Source: Colwellia_A sp047621305 (lineage in GTDB: Bacteria; Pseudomonadota; Gammaproteobacteria; Enterobacterales; Alteromonadaceae). Taken from it: DNA of 64,000 bases. The notes beneath the pieces were generated by a model, which saw only the letters and a program-made list of their open reading frames with translations, was not told where the DNA came from and did not search any database. A program made the translations under genes and the position numbers. The DNA lies in contig JBLHNB010000003.1 of NCBI GenBank assembly GCA_047621305.1, positions 62,001 to 126,000 of the forward strand, written 5' to 3'. The stretch's first letter is position 1; every line of letters starts with the position of its first letter. Positions 53,586 through 61,200 of the stretch are shown here, one piece after another.

Positions 53586-55748
53586 TTAGTGAGAGGATTT
53601 ACTGATCGGGAGTTGCACACTAATAGTCACTCCTTTTGGATTGTGATGATCATCAGCTGTTATTTTCCCTCGATGAAATTCAACAATCAAGCGCGCAATA
53701 TATAAACCTAAACCCAGATGAGGCTGAGACTGTTTATCAGCAGGGCGCATTGATACCATAGAATCAAACAAACGCTCTTTCATTTGTTCTGGTAATAACG
53801 CGCCGTTGTTGCTGATATGTAGCATTACCTCATGGGAATTTGTTTCTAATACAATATTAATATGATTATCATTACTAAACTCAACTGCATTGGCGATGAC
53901 TTTATCTAATAGTTGCGCAATATGTTCAGGGGAACCATTAACAGTGGAGTTAACCTCAGCATCTTCTATCGCTAGATTAAAAATCACGTCTGGATATATT
54001 TGTCGATATCCTTGTATGCAACCACTAAGTACTTGTTCGAGATTAAAGTTAATTTTCTCTGTGCTATGTACCATTTGTTCAATACGTGTGGCTTCACTCA
54101 TATTGGTTAAAATCAAATTAAGGCGCTGAATACCTATTTGTGCTCTTTCGATATAAGGTTCAGCTGCACTTGGGATCTCTTGCATTGCAAGGTTTTCTAG
54201 TGATGTTCTTACGACCGCTATGGGTGTACGTAATTCGTGAGACAGTCGTGACGACATATTTTCAAGGTAATGGTTATATTGACTCAAACGATTAACCGCG
54301 GTTGAAAAACTGCGAGAAAGATCACCTATTTCGTCATTTGTTGTTGAAGGAACCAGTGTACTTTTAATACGACCATGTTCATCGATTGAAGACTCAGCCT
54401 CATTGCGCAACAAACGAATGCGAGTTGAAATCCTACTAGCAAAAAAGAAAAAAGCGAGAGCGCCCAATAACATGATGGCCAATATAGAACTAAAAAGCTT
54501 TTCTAAGGCTTGGTTTCTAACGGTTAAGATACCATTGGTGGTTTCTTCTACGATCACCGCGCCATTGACTTTATTACCGATAAAAATAGGGTAGGCGGCA
54601 GATAAAATAACGGCTTTTTGATCCGTTGTTAATCGCCATTGTGATTTTTCAACCCCTTGTAAAGCACTTTCAATATGTGTACCTGTGAGTGTTTGAGTAT
54701 CATAGCGCTGATCAATAAAATCACGGTGTGGTTTGTTGAAAATTTTGTCATATAAAGGCTTAAGCCAATTATTAATATAGGTTAAAACGGCATTGTCTTT
54801 ATTTAGGCTCGAATTGTTTTTTTGCCATAAACCATTCGCTTTATTGATATCACCTGCTTTGGCAAGTACACGGCGGTGTTGATCCACCACCCAAATACTG
54901 GAGTTGGTATAACTCATCCCTTTAACAATGCGTTCAATTTCAGGTGATGGCACCAATATTGTACCTAACGTTGCTATGCTGGTAGGATCGGCACTGCCTA
55001 TAGTGCTAACAATTTCACCCAGATTCACGTCTACATCATTTACGGTAAAGGCAATATTATCGCTAATTTTTGTGAGAGGGATACGAAATTCTAAATTATA
55101 GCCTTCAGTGGTTTGTTGCCAATGACCTTGAATAAAGCTGACAGGTTTTGGAATATTATTTTCAATTGCCGTTGTTTTATAGGCGTCTAACCAACCAGGT
55201 GTTTTATTACTGAGTAAGTACCGGTTAAAGCTACCATCGGGTTCAGTAAAAGCTAATTCAATATGATCGTTATGTTTAATACTGCGCGCATTTTTATCAC
55301 GATAAATTACTTGATCATCAACAATACGTAGGAAAAAATACAAAAATTTATCGTACTTGCCAACCGCAGCGGTAAAATTAAGGGTTAATTTTTCAGCAGT
55401 GATGTGATTAAATATTTGATTACCAAAACCATAATAATGAGATTTATTACTGTAGTTAGGCCAGTCCGTTGATAAACCATCGAGTTTTATGGCTTGTTTG
55501 AGTTGGTATCCGTATAAGTCTTTACCTTTTTCTACACTGGGTAAAAAGCTGGCTTGATTATTAAATAAATTGGCCCGTTCATGCAAAGCTGTTGCCAAAG
55601 CTCTTGCTGTGCCAATAATGGTTTGCTCTTGTCCAAAACGAAGGTACTTCTCCATCTCCCAAACATATTGATAACCAAACCATGGAATAGTGAATAAAAA
55701 ACCTGAAAGCAATAATAACTTACTGCGTAAACCAAATCTTAGTTTCAT
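53586..55748 (-). CDS. pdsS: Dedicated sortase system histidine kinase (PdsS type)
   Basis: Sensor kinase of the type that accompanies the proteobacterial dedicated sortase system. From ATG 55748 the product is 720 residues: a first membrane segment (about 9-27), a large extracytoplasmic region with a carbohydrate-binding-like beta domain (LDGLSTDWPNYSN, IELAFTEPDGSFNRYLL), a second membrane segment near 425-445, HAMP, the phosphoacceptor SHELRTPIAVVRTSLENL, and an ATPase domain (NAVEFSND, LGLGLYIARLIVEFHRG). ATG 55790 or 55787 would add 13-14 residues; none has a good ribosome site. It lies downstream of pdsR on the same strand. Confidence 0.85.
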   Translation of the reverse strand: MKLRFGLRSKLLLLSGFLFTIPWFGYQYVWEMEKYLRFGQEQTIIGTARALATALHERANLFNNQASFLPSVEKGKDLYGYQLKQAIKLDGLSTDWPNYSNKSHYYGFGNQIFNHITAEKLTLNFTAAVGKYDKFLYFFLRIVDDQVIYRDKNARSIKHNDHIELAFTEPDGSFNRYLLSNKTPGWLDAYKTTAIENNIPKPVSFIQGHWQQTTEGYNLEFRIPLTKISDNIAFTVNDVDVNLGEIVSTIGSADPTSIATLGTILVPSPEIERIVKGMSYTNSSIWVVDQHRRVLAKAGDINKANGLWQKNNSSLNKDNAVLTYINNWLKPLYDKIFNKPHRDFIDQRYDTQTLTGTHIESALQGVEKSQWRLTTDQKAVILSAAYPIFIGNKVNGAVIVEETTNGILTVRNQALEKLFSSILAIMLLGALAFFFFASRISTRIRLLRNEAESSIDEHGRIKSTLVPSTTNDEIGDLSRSFSTAVNRLSQYNHYLENMSSRLSHELRTPIAVVRTSLENLAMQEIPSAAEPYIERAQIGIQRLNLILTNMSEATRIEQMVHSTEKINFNLEQVLSGCIQGYRQIYPDVIFNLAIEDAEVNSTVNGSPEHIAQLLDKVIANAVEFSNDNHINIVLETNSHEVMLHISNNGALLPEQMKERLFDSMVSMRPADKQSQPHLGLGLYIARLIVEFHRGKITADDHHNPKGVTISVQLPISKSSH

Positions 55749-55757
55749 TGCGTTCGT

Positions 55758-55816
55758 TTCATTAAATGAGTTTCGTTGAGTTAGCATCATGATCTTAAAT
55801 TCATTAAATGAGTTTC
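55758..55816. repeat. Direct repeat around the pdsS start
   Basis: The 17-bp TTCATTAAATGAGTTTC occurs at 55758-55774 and again at 55800-55816, a 42-bp offset (14 codons). It flanks the alternative ATGs of pdsS, so a local duplication may have created the longer reading frame. Confidence 0.85.
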
Positions 55817-55836
55817 AATATCATAATTTTATCGGT

Positions 55837-56562
55837 TTAGACTTTTACTGACGGCGCTTCTTGATTCCAGCGATAACCCATACCATAGACAGTTTCAATG
55901 CAATCAAACGCTTTATCTATTGCGGCAAACTTTTTACGAATACGTTTTATATGTGAAGTAATAGTGCTGTCATCAACAAAGATATTTGAGTCTTGCATCA
56001 GTTGTTGACGATTTTTGACATGACCGGGGTGCTTGGCTAATGCGTATACCATCCAAAACTCAGTAATGGTTAAGTCAACTACACTGTTTTGCCAACTTAC
56101 TGTCATTCTTTGATTATCAATAGCAACAGCCCCCAATGTTAATAAATGCTCTTCTTTAGTGGGTTCTTTTAAAGCATCTTGTCGTCTAAACAAAGCCGCT
56201 ATGCGCGCGGTTAAATGGGGTAAGCTTATATCTTTGGTTAGGTAATCATCAGCACCAATACGTAAACCTGATACGGTATCAACATCGTTATCTCGTGCAG
56301 TCAGAAATATTATCGGCAAGGTTGTCGACATTGAACGTAACCACTGACACAAAGTAAAACCCCCATCATACTCTTGCTCCAAACCAATATCTAAAATTGC
56401 CAGATGCGGTAAACGTATTGAAAACGCTTTGGTTGCATCTGCTCTATTAGCATAGGTTTGTACTTGGTAGCCTTGTCGACGTAATACGTCGGCATAGTTT
56501 TCTCTAATTGCCGCTTCATCTTCAACAATAGCGATATGTTTCAATTTACTTTTCCACGTCAT
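55837..56562 (-). CDS. pdsR: Dedicated sortase system response regulator (PdsR type)
   Basis: OmpR/PhoB-type response regulator, 241 residues. The receiver domain (about 9-125) starts HIAIVEDEAAIRENYADVLRRQGYQV, has the phosphoacceptor in LAILDIGLEQEYDGG, and the conserved Lys in YLTKDISLPHL; a winged-helix DNA-binding domain follows (about 145-235, ending VYGMGYRWN). These blocks, notably IRENYADVLRRQGY and DYLTKDISLPHLTARIAALFRR, match the regulator reserved to the dedicated sortase system. It is the first gene of the pdsR-pdsS unit and diverges from pdsO. Confidence 0.88.
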   Translation of the reverse strand: MTWKSKLKHIAIVEDEAAIRENYADVLRRQGYQVQTYANRADATKAFSIRLPHLAILDIGLEQEYDGGFTLCQWLRSMSTTLPIIFLTARDNDVDTVSGLRIGADDYLTKDISLPHLTARIAALFRRQDALKEPTKEEHLLTLGAVAIDNQRMTVSWQNSVVDLTITEFWMVYALAKHPGHVKNRQQLMQDSNIFVDDSTITSHIKRIRKKFAAIDKAFDCIETVYGMGYRWNQEAPSVKV

Positions 56563-56617
56563 TTGTCACTAGCTCGCACTATATAGCAGTTTATTTCTAA
56601 AAGCGCGTCATTATTAC

Positions 56618-56641
56618 AATTGCCATATTGTTGCCACAATT
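56618..56641. promoter_or_regulatory. TTGCCA direct repeat in the pdsR/pdsO divergent region
   Basis: TTGCCA occurs at 56620-56625 and 56631-56636, 11 bp apart start to start, i.e. one helical turn on the same face. OmpR-family regulators bind such tandem half-sites, and the position between pdsR and pdsO makes it a candidate PdsR site. This is inference from spacing and context only. A short GTCGT/ACGAC stem with a T-run (56665-56688) lies further on. Confidence 0.4.
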
Positions 56642-56752
56642 ATTCAGTGCTTTGCCCTTATTAGGTCGTTTAGACGACTCTTTTTATTGTTTTAATTAAC
56701 GCATCAACAAAAAATAACTTTTACATTAATATTTACTCAAAAGGGCATTAAC

Positions 56753-57544
56753 ATGACAACGTCATCATTAAATAAATCATCATTCAAAAAATCTACATTA
56801 GCGTGCATCATCATCAGTTCACTTATTGCAACGCCTGTTCTGGCGAGTAATGAACTGCAGCTATCACCAGAAAAAAACAGTCAAAAGCAGCAAGCTAAGA
56901 AAAAAGAAGGCATAGGTTTTGGTGCTGGCGCACTGCTAGGGGCCGTCATTGCCGGACCATTTGGCGCGGTGCTTAGTGGTATTGCGGGTAGCTTAATTGC
57001 CAAACATGTCAATGTTACTGATGAACGGGATAGTTTAACCATCGCATTAACAGAGGAAAAAAACAGCCATCAACTCGCTTTGCAAAATTACCAAGATAAG
57101 CTAAAAACAGCAGATCAAGAATATCAAAGTGAATTATTAGCATTACAACAAAGTCAGCATAATACCAGCCAATTACAGGCTGAAAATTTATTAATGAGCT
57201 TACAATTTACGACAGGTTCCAGCGAAGTTAAATCCCATTATCAAGGACAAATACAAGCTTTAGCGCAAATGTTAACCCAAGCGCCTGATTTATCGGTTGA
57301 TCTTTCTGGTTACACTGATTTACAAGGAGATGAATCACTTAATCATAAACTTTCAATAGCGCGCGTAAACTCAGTAAAACATGCGCTGGTTAATCATGGT
57401 GTAAAAAGCGAACGCATTAAACTATATGCCTATGGTGAGCAATCCCCCGTGATTGCTAATAATCAAAAAGAAGCGAGCTTTTACGACCGTCGTGTGGTGA
57501 TTAAACTTCGTAAGGATGAAGGACAAGTTGCAAAAAATTACTAA
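56753..57544 (+). CDS. pdsO: Sortase-associated OmpA-like protein PdsO
   Basis: A 263-residue exported protein: signal peptide (IISSLIATPVLA, cleavage near 32), a glycine-rich hydrophobic hairpin GIGFGAGALLGAVIAGPFGAVLSGIAGSLIAKHV (in parts, about 53-85), a coiled-coil stretch (about 95-145), and a C-terminal OmpA/MotB peptidoglycan-binding domain (VDLSGYTDLQGDESLNHKLSIARVNSVK). This layout is that of PdsO, which normally heads an operon with the sortase target and the sortase. Here neither follows: the next gene is unrelated and on the other strand. Confidence 0.87.
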   Translation: MTTSSLNKSSFKKSTLACIIISSLIATPVLASNELQLSPEKNSQKQQAKKKEGIGFGAGALLGAVIAGPFGAVLSGIAGSLIAKHVNVTDERDSLTIALTEEKNSHQLALQNYQDKLKTADQEYQSELLALQQSQHNTSQLQAENLLMSLQFTTGSSEVKSHYQGQIQALAQMLTQAPDLSVDLSGYTDLQGDESLNHKLSIARVNSVKHALVNHGVKSERIKLYAYGEQSPVIANNQKEASFYDRRVVIKLRKDEGQVAKNY

Positions 57545-57570
57545 TTTACTATTAAATAAATAGTATTAAA

Positions 57571-57580
57571 TAAGGAGGTG
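57571..57580 (+). promoter_or_regulatory. Orphan strong Shine-Dalgarno downstream of pdsO
   Basis: TAAGGAGGTG, a near-perfect anti-16S match, lies 27 bases after the pdsO stop. No ATG, GTG or TTG with an open frame follows at usable distance; the frame from the embedded GTG stops after four codons. The following terminator is only 43 bases away. This looks like the ribosome site of a lost downstream gene. Confidence 0.6.
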
Positions 57581-57622
57581 CTCAATAAATAATAGTAATT
57601 TCAAAGCTGTATCATGAAAGAT

Positions 57623-57655
57623 AAAGCCAAGGTGACTCCCGTCTACCTTGGCTTT
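57623..57655. terminator. Terminator after the pdsO unit (bidirectional)
   Basis: AAAGCCAAGGT (57623-57633) pairs perfectly with ACCTTGGCTTT (57645-57655) around an 11-nt loop. It ends pdsO transcription and may also end the convergent GFA-family gene. Confidence 0.8.
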
Positions 57656-57663
57656 ATGTTTAG

Positions 57664-58080
57664 TTACACTTTCGCAGCAAAAAAAGCCATGATTTCAGCG
57701 GTAGTCATTTCTTTAGTCTCATTGGAAAAGCAATAATAACTTGGTCGCATGTCGCTAAAATACTGCATATCCATTTCCAACCCTTGCAAGTTTGGAAACA
57801 TACCTACTGGCATATTATATTCACCTGTTGCTTTAAATTTATAAAACAGATGAGTTCCACATTCAGTGCAAAAACCACGAGATGCCCAAGATGATGATTC
57901 GTACATTTTAACTTTGTCATCACCTTCAATTTTTACTTTAGTACCGCACTTCACCGCAAAGAATGGAGCACCTCCCCAAGTTCTACACGATTGGCAATGG
58001 CACACAGTAAATTTAGGATTAATTTCTTCGGCAATAATTTTTACAGCACCACAAAGGCAGTTTGTTTCTGAGTGAGACAT
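57664..58080 (-). CDS. GFA family (CENP-V type) zinc protein
   Basis: A 138-residue protein of the glutathione-dependent formaldehyde-activating enzyme/CENP-V family. Zinc-binding cysteines are in CLCGAVKII near 8, CHCQSCRTWGGAPFF near 28-42 and GFCTECGTHLFYKF near 90. The family binds zinc and sometimes acts on glutathione adducts; the substrate is unknown. It lies opposite in strand to pdsO, in a patch of mixed small genes, and shares an upstream 14-bp repeat with the next minus-strand gene. Confidence 0.88.
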   Translation of the reverse strand: MSHSETNCLCGAVKIIAEEINPKFTVCHCQSCRTWGGAPFFAVKCGTKVKIEGDDKVKMYESSSWASRGFCTECGTHLFYKFKATGEYNMPVGMFPNLQGLEMDMQYFSDMRPSYYCFSNETKEMTTAEIMAFFAAKV

Positions 58081-58090
58081 TTTGATGACA

Positions 58091-58123
58091 CCTTAATTGA
58101 TAAACACCAAACGAGCCTGTAGA
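58091..58123. repeat. Shared upstream repeat, copy A
   Basis: CCTTAAT (58091-58097) and AACGAGCCTGTAGA (58110-58123) lie upstream of the GFA-family gene. Copy B (58724-58750) has the same two blocks upstream of the next minus-strand gene, with a shorter spacer. In copy A the second block also begins a hairpin, AAACGAG (58109-58115) / CTCGTTT (58129-58135). Confidence 0.7.
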
Positions 58124-58365
58124 GCTAACTCGTTTATAAATTTTTTAATCAAAATACTCTAGCGGGATTATTTTATTTTAACAATCAAAAAATGAGGAGA
58201 TAAAATAATATACGAAATACTATACCAGCGAAAAAATTTTCCCGTTAACTTCGTACGATGAGGTTATTGATATCAATTCCTTCACAAAAGAAATTGATAT
58301 TTACACTATAGAGTAGCGCCTAGGCTTTTCTAATACCCCGACACCTATTTTTATTTGTAGCTGTA

Positions 58366-58716
58366 TTAGAATACCATTGCATGGTCTACTAAGAACCTAC
58401 CATTTATATGTGTTAAAACTATTTCAGCAACGTAGTCGCCTTCAACTTTAGAGCAAGTTTGTTTCCAGATAATTACCGCTGAATCAGGGCGTTTGAGTAC
58501 CGCAATGGGTTCCCTTTTACCCCAAATGCCTTTCTCAGATTGGTACTTTTTGCAAACCCATTCCAAATGTTCTTTGGTAACGATCGCTTTTGCTCTATCT
58601 GTAAAATCTTGGACATGCCTAAAATGATCAATATCAGTAGATGCTTGCATCAAGTTATCCATAATTGGAGTAGCTATATCTAATATTTCTTTTTCCGACA
58701 TTTTCAGAAAATTCAT
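58366..58716 (-). CDS. Hypothetical protein, 116 residues
   Basis: I do not recognise a family. The product is a small soluble alpha/beta-looking protein: helical N-terminus (MSEKEILDIATPIMDNLMQASTDIDHFRHVQDFTDRAKA in parts), a central EHLEWVCKKYQSEKGIWGKREPIAVLKRPDSAVIIWKQ stretch in parts, and an EIVLTHINGRFLVDHAMVF end resembling beta strands. The ending with INGRFLVDHAMVF is NTF2-like or DUF-like but not diagnostic. ATG 58716 is used, with AAGG 7 bases upstream; ATG 58701 is an alternative. It sits in the mosaic patch after pdsO. Confidence 0.65.
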   Translation of the reverse strand: MNFLKMSEKEILDIATPIMDNLMQASTDIDHFRHVQDFTDRAKAIVTKEHLEWVCKKYQSEKGIWGKREPIAVLKRPDSAVIIWKQTCSKVEGDYVAEIVLTHINGRFLVDHAMVF

Positions 58717-58723
58717 CCAAACG

Positions 58724-58750
58724 CCTTAATACTGCTAACGAGCCTGTAGA
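58724..58750. repeat. Shared upstream repeat, copy B
   Basis: CCTTAAT (58724-58730) and AACGAGCCTGTAGA (58737-58750) match copy A at 58091-58123. The copy lies 8-34 bases upstream of the unknown minus-strand gene start, as copy A does relative to the GFA-family gene. Confidence 0.7.
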
Positions 58751-58867
58751 ATTTCTCTTTTAGAAAGAACAGCCTCAAAAATTGTACCTGAAAACGCGTT
58801 GCCACGTGAAATCTGAGGTAATATCCTGCTAGAAAATGACTTGTATGCTAACGTTTATCGGCGATGC

Positions 58868-59013
58868 TCAGTAAGCAGAGTGAACAGCCGCATTAATTTT
58901 CCAGCCACTTTCAGTGTTAACCAAAAGCATACTTTGCTTTCCCCAGAATGATCTTACATCACCATGATAAACCGCGTAATCAAAATAGATACTACTAATA
59001 AAATTTTCTTCAT
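58868..59013 (-). pseudogene. Remnant of an NTF2-like (DUF4440-type) protein gene
   Basis: On the minus strand an ATG at 59013 with GGAG 5 bases upstream begins MKKILLVVSILIT, a signal-peptide-like start, but stops after 19 codons. In another frame the same DNA reads ENFISSIYFDYAVYHGD, then RSFWGKQSMLLVNTESGWKI and NAAVHSAY, to a stop at 58868. That ending is typical of the last third of small NTF2-like proteins. A start and an end in different frames only 146 bp apart suggest an internal deletion, or a 3' fragment with a chance ATG. Confidence 0.5.
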
Positions 59014-59226
59014 AATGACTCCGTGTTGGATTCTATAGTTAGCTAACGCTTATTATCGAGCATTTAGTATAAACTTTTTTGCCCTTTATAATTAAAAGCT
59101 CAAGTAGATACTATTACTCGTTGATTTTATTTAACAATTATCTGTTTTTTTTAGTGGTAATATAACGTATTACTAAAAACAAAAAAATAACGATGTTAAA
59201 CTAGAATTTGTTGCACCCTATTAAAT

Positions 59227-59457
59227 AACCTGAACTCTGGATAATGAGTACTTGATGTTTAAGTAAAATCAATCACTTATATAGTTAAACAAAAACGACA
59301 ACACGCTTGAAGTAACGATATGCTCTCTCAATGTTTCATTTTATGCCTTTATCAAGGCAAAACGTTTATGAATAGCGAGCTATTTATCGACGTTTTAACG
59401 CTGAGAATGGGATAAAAGGGAATGTTGAGCAAGTACTGCTTATCCAAAGCTCAGGTT
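59227..59457. mobile_element. 231-bp MITE-like element with about 30-bp inverted ends
   Basis: The left end AACCTGAACTCTGGATAA (59227-59244) continues to AGTACTTG; the right end, read on the minus strand, is AACCTGAGCTTTGGATAA (59440-59457) then AGTACTTG after two different bases. About 22 of the first 26 positions match. AAAT lies directly outside both ends (59223-59226 and 59458-59461), a possible target duplication. The interior has no intact transposase, so it is a MITE or a deleted insertion sequence. The family was not identified. Confidence 0.68.
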
Positions 59458-59917
59458 AAATAACAAATAAATATATTTTCCCACTATAAATTAGGGGTTT
59501 ACAATCTTATTTAACAACAAAACGAGAACGTTGATAATTATATCGCAGGATAAAAAATCAAGCGTTATGGGCTTTATCTTTGAGGTACAAAATAGTAACC
59601 CGAAAAATAAAAACCGAATCAGGGATTAGCATGCGCTAGTTGTGGTTAGTCGCCGGTCACATTGGAATGTTATATTGGTTATCCTAGTTGTATTTTTAAC
59701 AGATGAATCTATACAATGCAGTATAATGTCAATCTCACTAACGATGTGATCATTTCTACTCGTTAAAATAACCAACGACTTCGTTATTTATTTAATAATT
59801 AGAACAACTCGTTATTAAAATAAATACCTTGTATTTGGCCATTTTCCCTCCGTATAAAGTAGATCACCTAATTAATGAAACTTGTATAGGTAATAAACAA
59901 ATTAAGGTCGCTGTTTA

Positions 59918-61081
59918 ATGTTTAAAAAATTGTTGTTGTTACTTATCGTTATTAGTTTAGTCGGTTGTAAGAGTACATCTGATCTTGCCTCACTTCGTAG
60001 TGCAAAAAAGCTAATTAAGCAAATAAATTCTGACGATACTGATCTGTTCACCATTGCTGAACAGGCCGTTAAAACTAGTGAGCTTATTCAACACGATATC
60101 AATAATATCAAATCGTTACTTGATGAATTACGTGAGCATATTGGCGAAGTCTGGGGTGAAAGCAAGCCTCAAGTACCTAACAATAAAAAGCTGGTTAAAT
60201 ATACCAACAACTATAAAGCGCGTGCGATTGTTGACTTTGAAAAAGGCACCATTTTAATTGAAACTTTAGCTGATAGCTCTCAAGCTAAAACGCTGAACAA
60301 TTTACAACATGCCATAGTCACTACTTTATTATCCACATCAGATCCTCGAAAAACGGATATATTTTCAAGCGATGCACCACAACTATCAGGCAAACCTTAT
60401 TTGTACCAACAGGTGGTTGATCGCGACAACAAGCCTATTCAATACCCGTGGCGTGCTAATCGATTCTCCCAGTATTTAACAGAATTCAAATTACAGAAAT
60501 ACAATAAAAACCAAAAACAAATTTATGCGGTTAGCATTAAAATGGTTGAAAAACATCAACATTTACGCGAGGAAAAATACAGTAGCTATGTACTTGCGGC
60601 GGCTAAACGTTATCAAATATCACCACAGCTGATATACGCTATTATTGAAACCGAAAGTAGTTTTAACCCGTTTGCAGTAAGTACAGCGAATGCCTATGGC
60701 TTAATGCAAGTTGTGCCTAAAACAGCTGGAGCCGATGTTTTTCAACGTATTAAAAAAATAAAGGGCTCACCAACCAAGCGACAACTATTTGACCCAGCAT
60801 ATAATATTGATATCGGTTCAGCCTATTTGTACATTCTTAATAACAATTATTTGAAGGGCGTTACCAATTCAACGAGCCGTCATTATTCCATTATTTCCGC
60901 TTATAATGGCGGCGCTGGAAATGTATTAAAAACCTTTCATGGTAATCGAAAAACGGCGCTTAAGGTACTCAATACTAAGTCATCTAAAGATGTTTATTAT
61001 TTACTAACCAATAAGCACCCTAAAACAGAGTCTCGTCATTATTTGAAGAAGGTAACTAAGGCTGAAAAAACGTATTTATAA
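59918..61081 (+). CDS. mltC: Membrane-bound lytic murein transglycosylase C
   Basis: Outer-membrane lipoprotein that cleaves peptidoglycan. The 387-residue precursor has a lipobox signal (LLLLLIVISLVGC, lipidated Cys near 17), an MltC-specific N-terminal domain (about 70-200, with YTNNYKARAIVDFEKGTILIETL), and an SLT domain (about 215-375) with the catalytic glutamate in IIETESSFNPFAVS, then AYGLMQVVPKTAG and ISAYNGGAGNVL. No Shine-Dalgarno is obvious before the ATG. It stands alone between the mosaic patch and dinG. Confidence 0.94.
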   Translation: MFKKLLLLLIVISLVGCKSTSDLASLRSAKKLIKQINSDDTDLFTIAEQAVKTSELIQHDINNIKSLLDELREHIGEVWGESKPQVPNNKKLVKYTNNYKARAIVDFEKGTILIETLADSSQAKTLNNLQHAIVTTLLSTSDPRKTDIFSSDAPQLSGKPYLYQQVVDRDNKPIQYPWRANRFSQYLTEFKLQKYNKNQKQIYAVSIKMVEKHQHLREEKYSSYVLAAAKRYQISPQLIYAIIETESSFNPFAVSTANAYGLMQVVPKTAGADVFQRIKKIKGSPTKRQLFDPAYNIDIGSAYLYILNNNYLKGVTNSTSRHYSIISAYNGGAGNVLKTFHGNRKTALKVLNTKSSKDVYYLLTNKHPKTESRHYLKKVTKAEKTYL

Positions 61082-61105
61082 ATGACGAAGGGTGAAGTTA
61101 ACATG

Positions 61106-61129
61106 AAAAAGGCCGATGATTTTGGCCTT
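61106..61129 (-). terminator. Terminator for dinG
   Basis: AAGGCC (61109-61114) pairs with GGCCTT (61124-61129); on the minus strand the stem is followed by a T-run (TTTTTCAT). It fits the end of dinG transcription and lies 72-95 bp beyond the dinG stop. Confidence 0.6.
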
Positions 61130-61200
61130 CTGGGTAATGTTAGTATGAATGGTGTTCACTCGGTATGAAAATTTATTACGTTCGATACGTCATTTTTACA

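Larger units (their letters stand above)
58717..59917. other. 1.2-kb region without an intact gene
   Basis: The region holds copy B of the shared repeat (58724-58750), a gene remnant (58868-59013, minus), and a 231-bp element with inverted ends (59227-59457). The GCTAACG heptamer recurs at 58735, 58850 and 59043 with similar downstream bases, marking possible segment borders. From 59462 to 59917 no coding frame was found; the sequence is AT-rich with palindrome-like TCGTTA/TAACGA runs and includes the upstream region of mltC. Confidence 0.55.

Noticed and set aside
58109..58135. Integron attC site
   Set aside because: AAACGAG/CTCGTTT forms a stem, but the RYYYAAC and GTTRRRY core sites are not matched and no integrase is present. 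Kept only as a repeat.
59300..59460. Transposase ORF inside the 231-bp element
   Set aside because: All frames are interrupted within about 40 codons and no DDE-type motif is visible.
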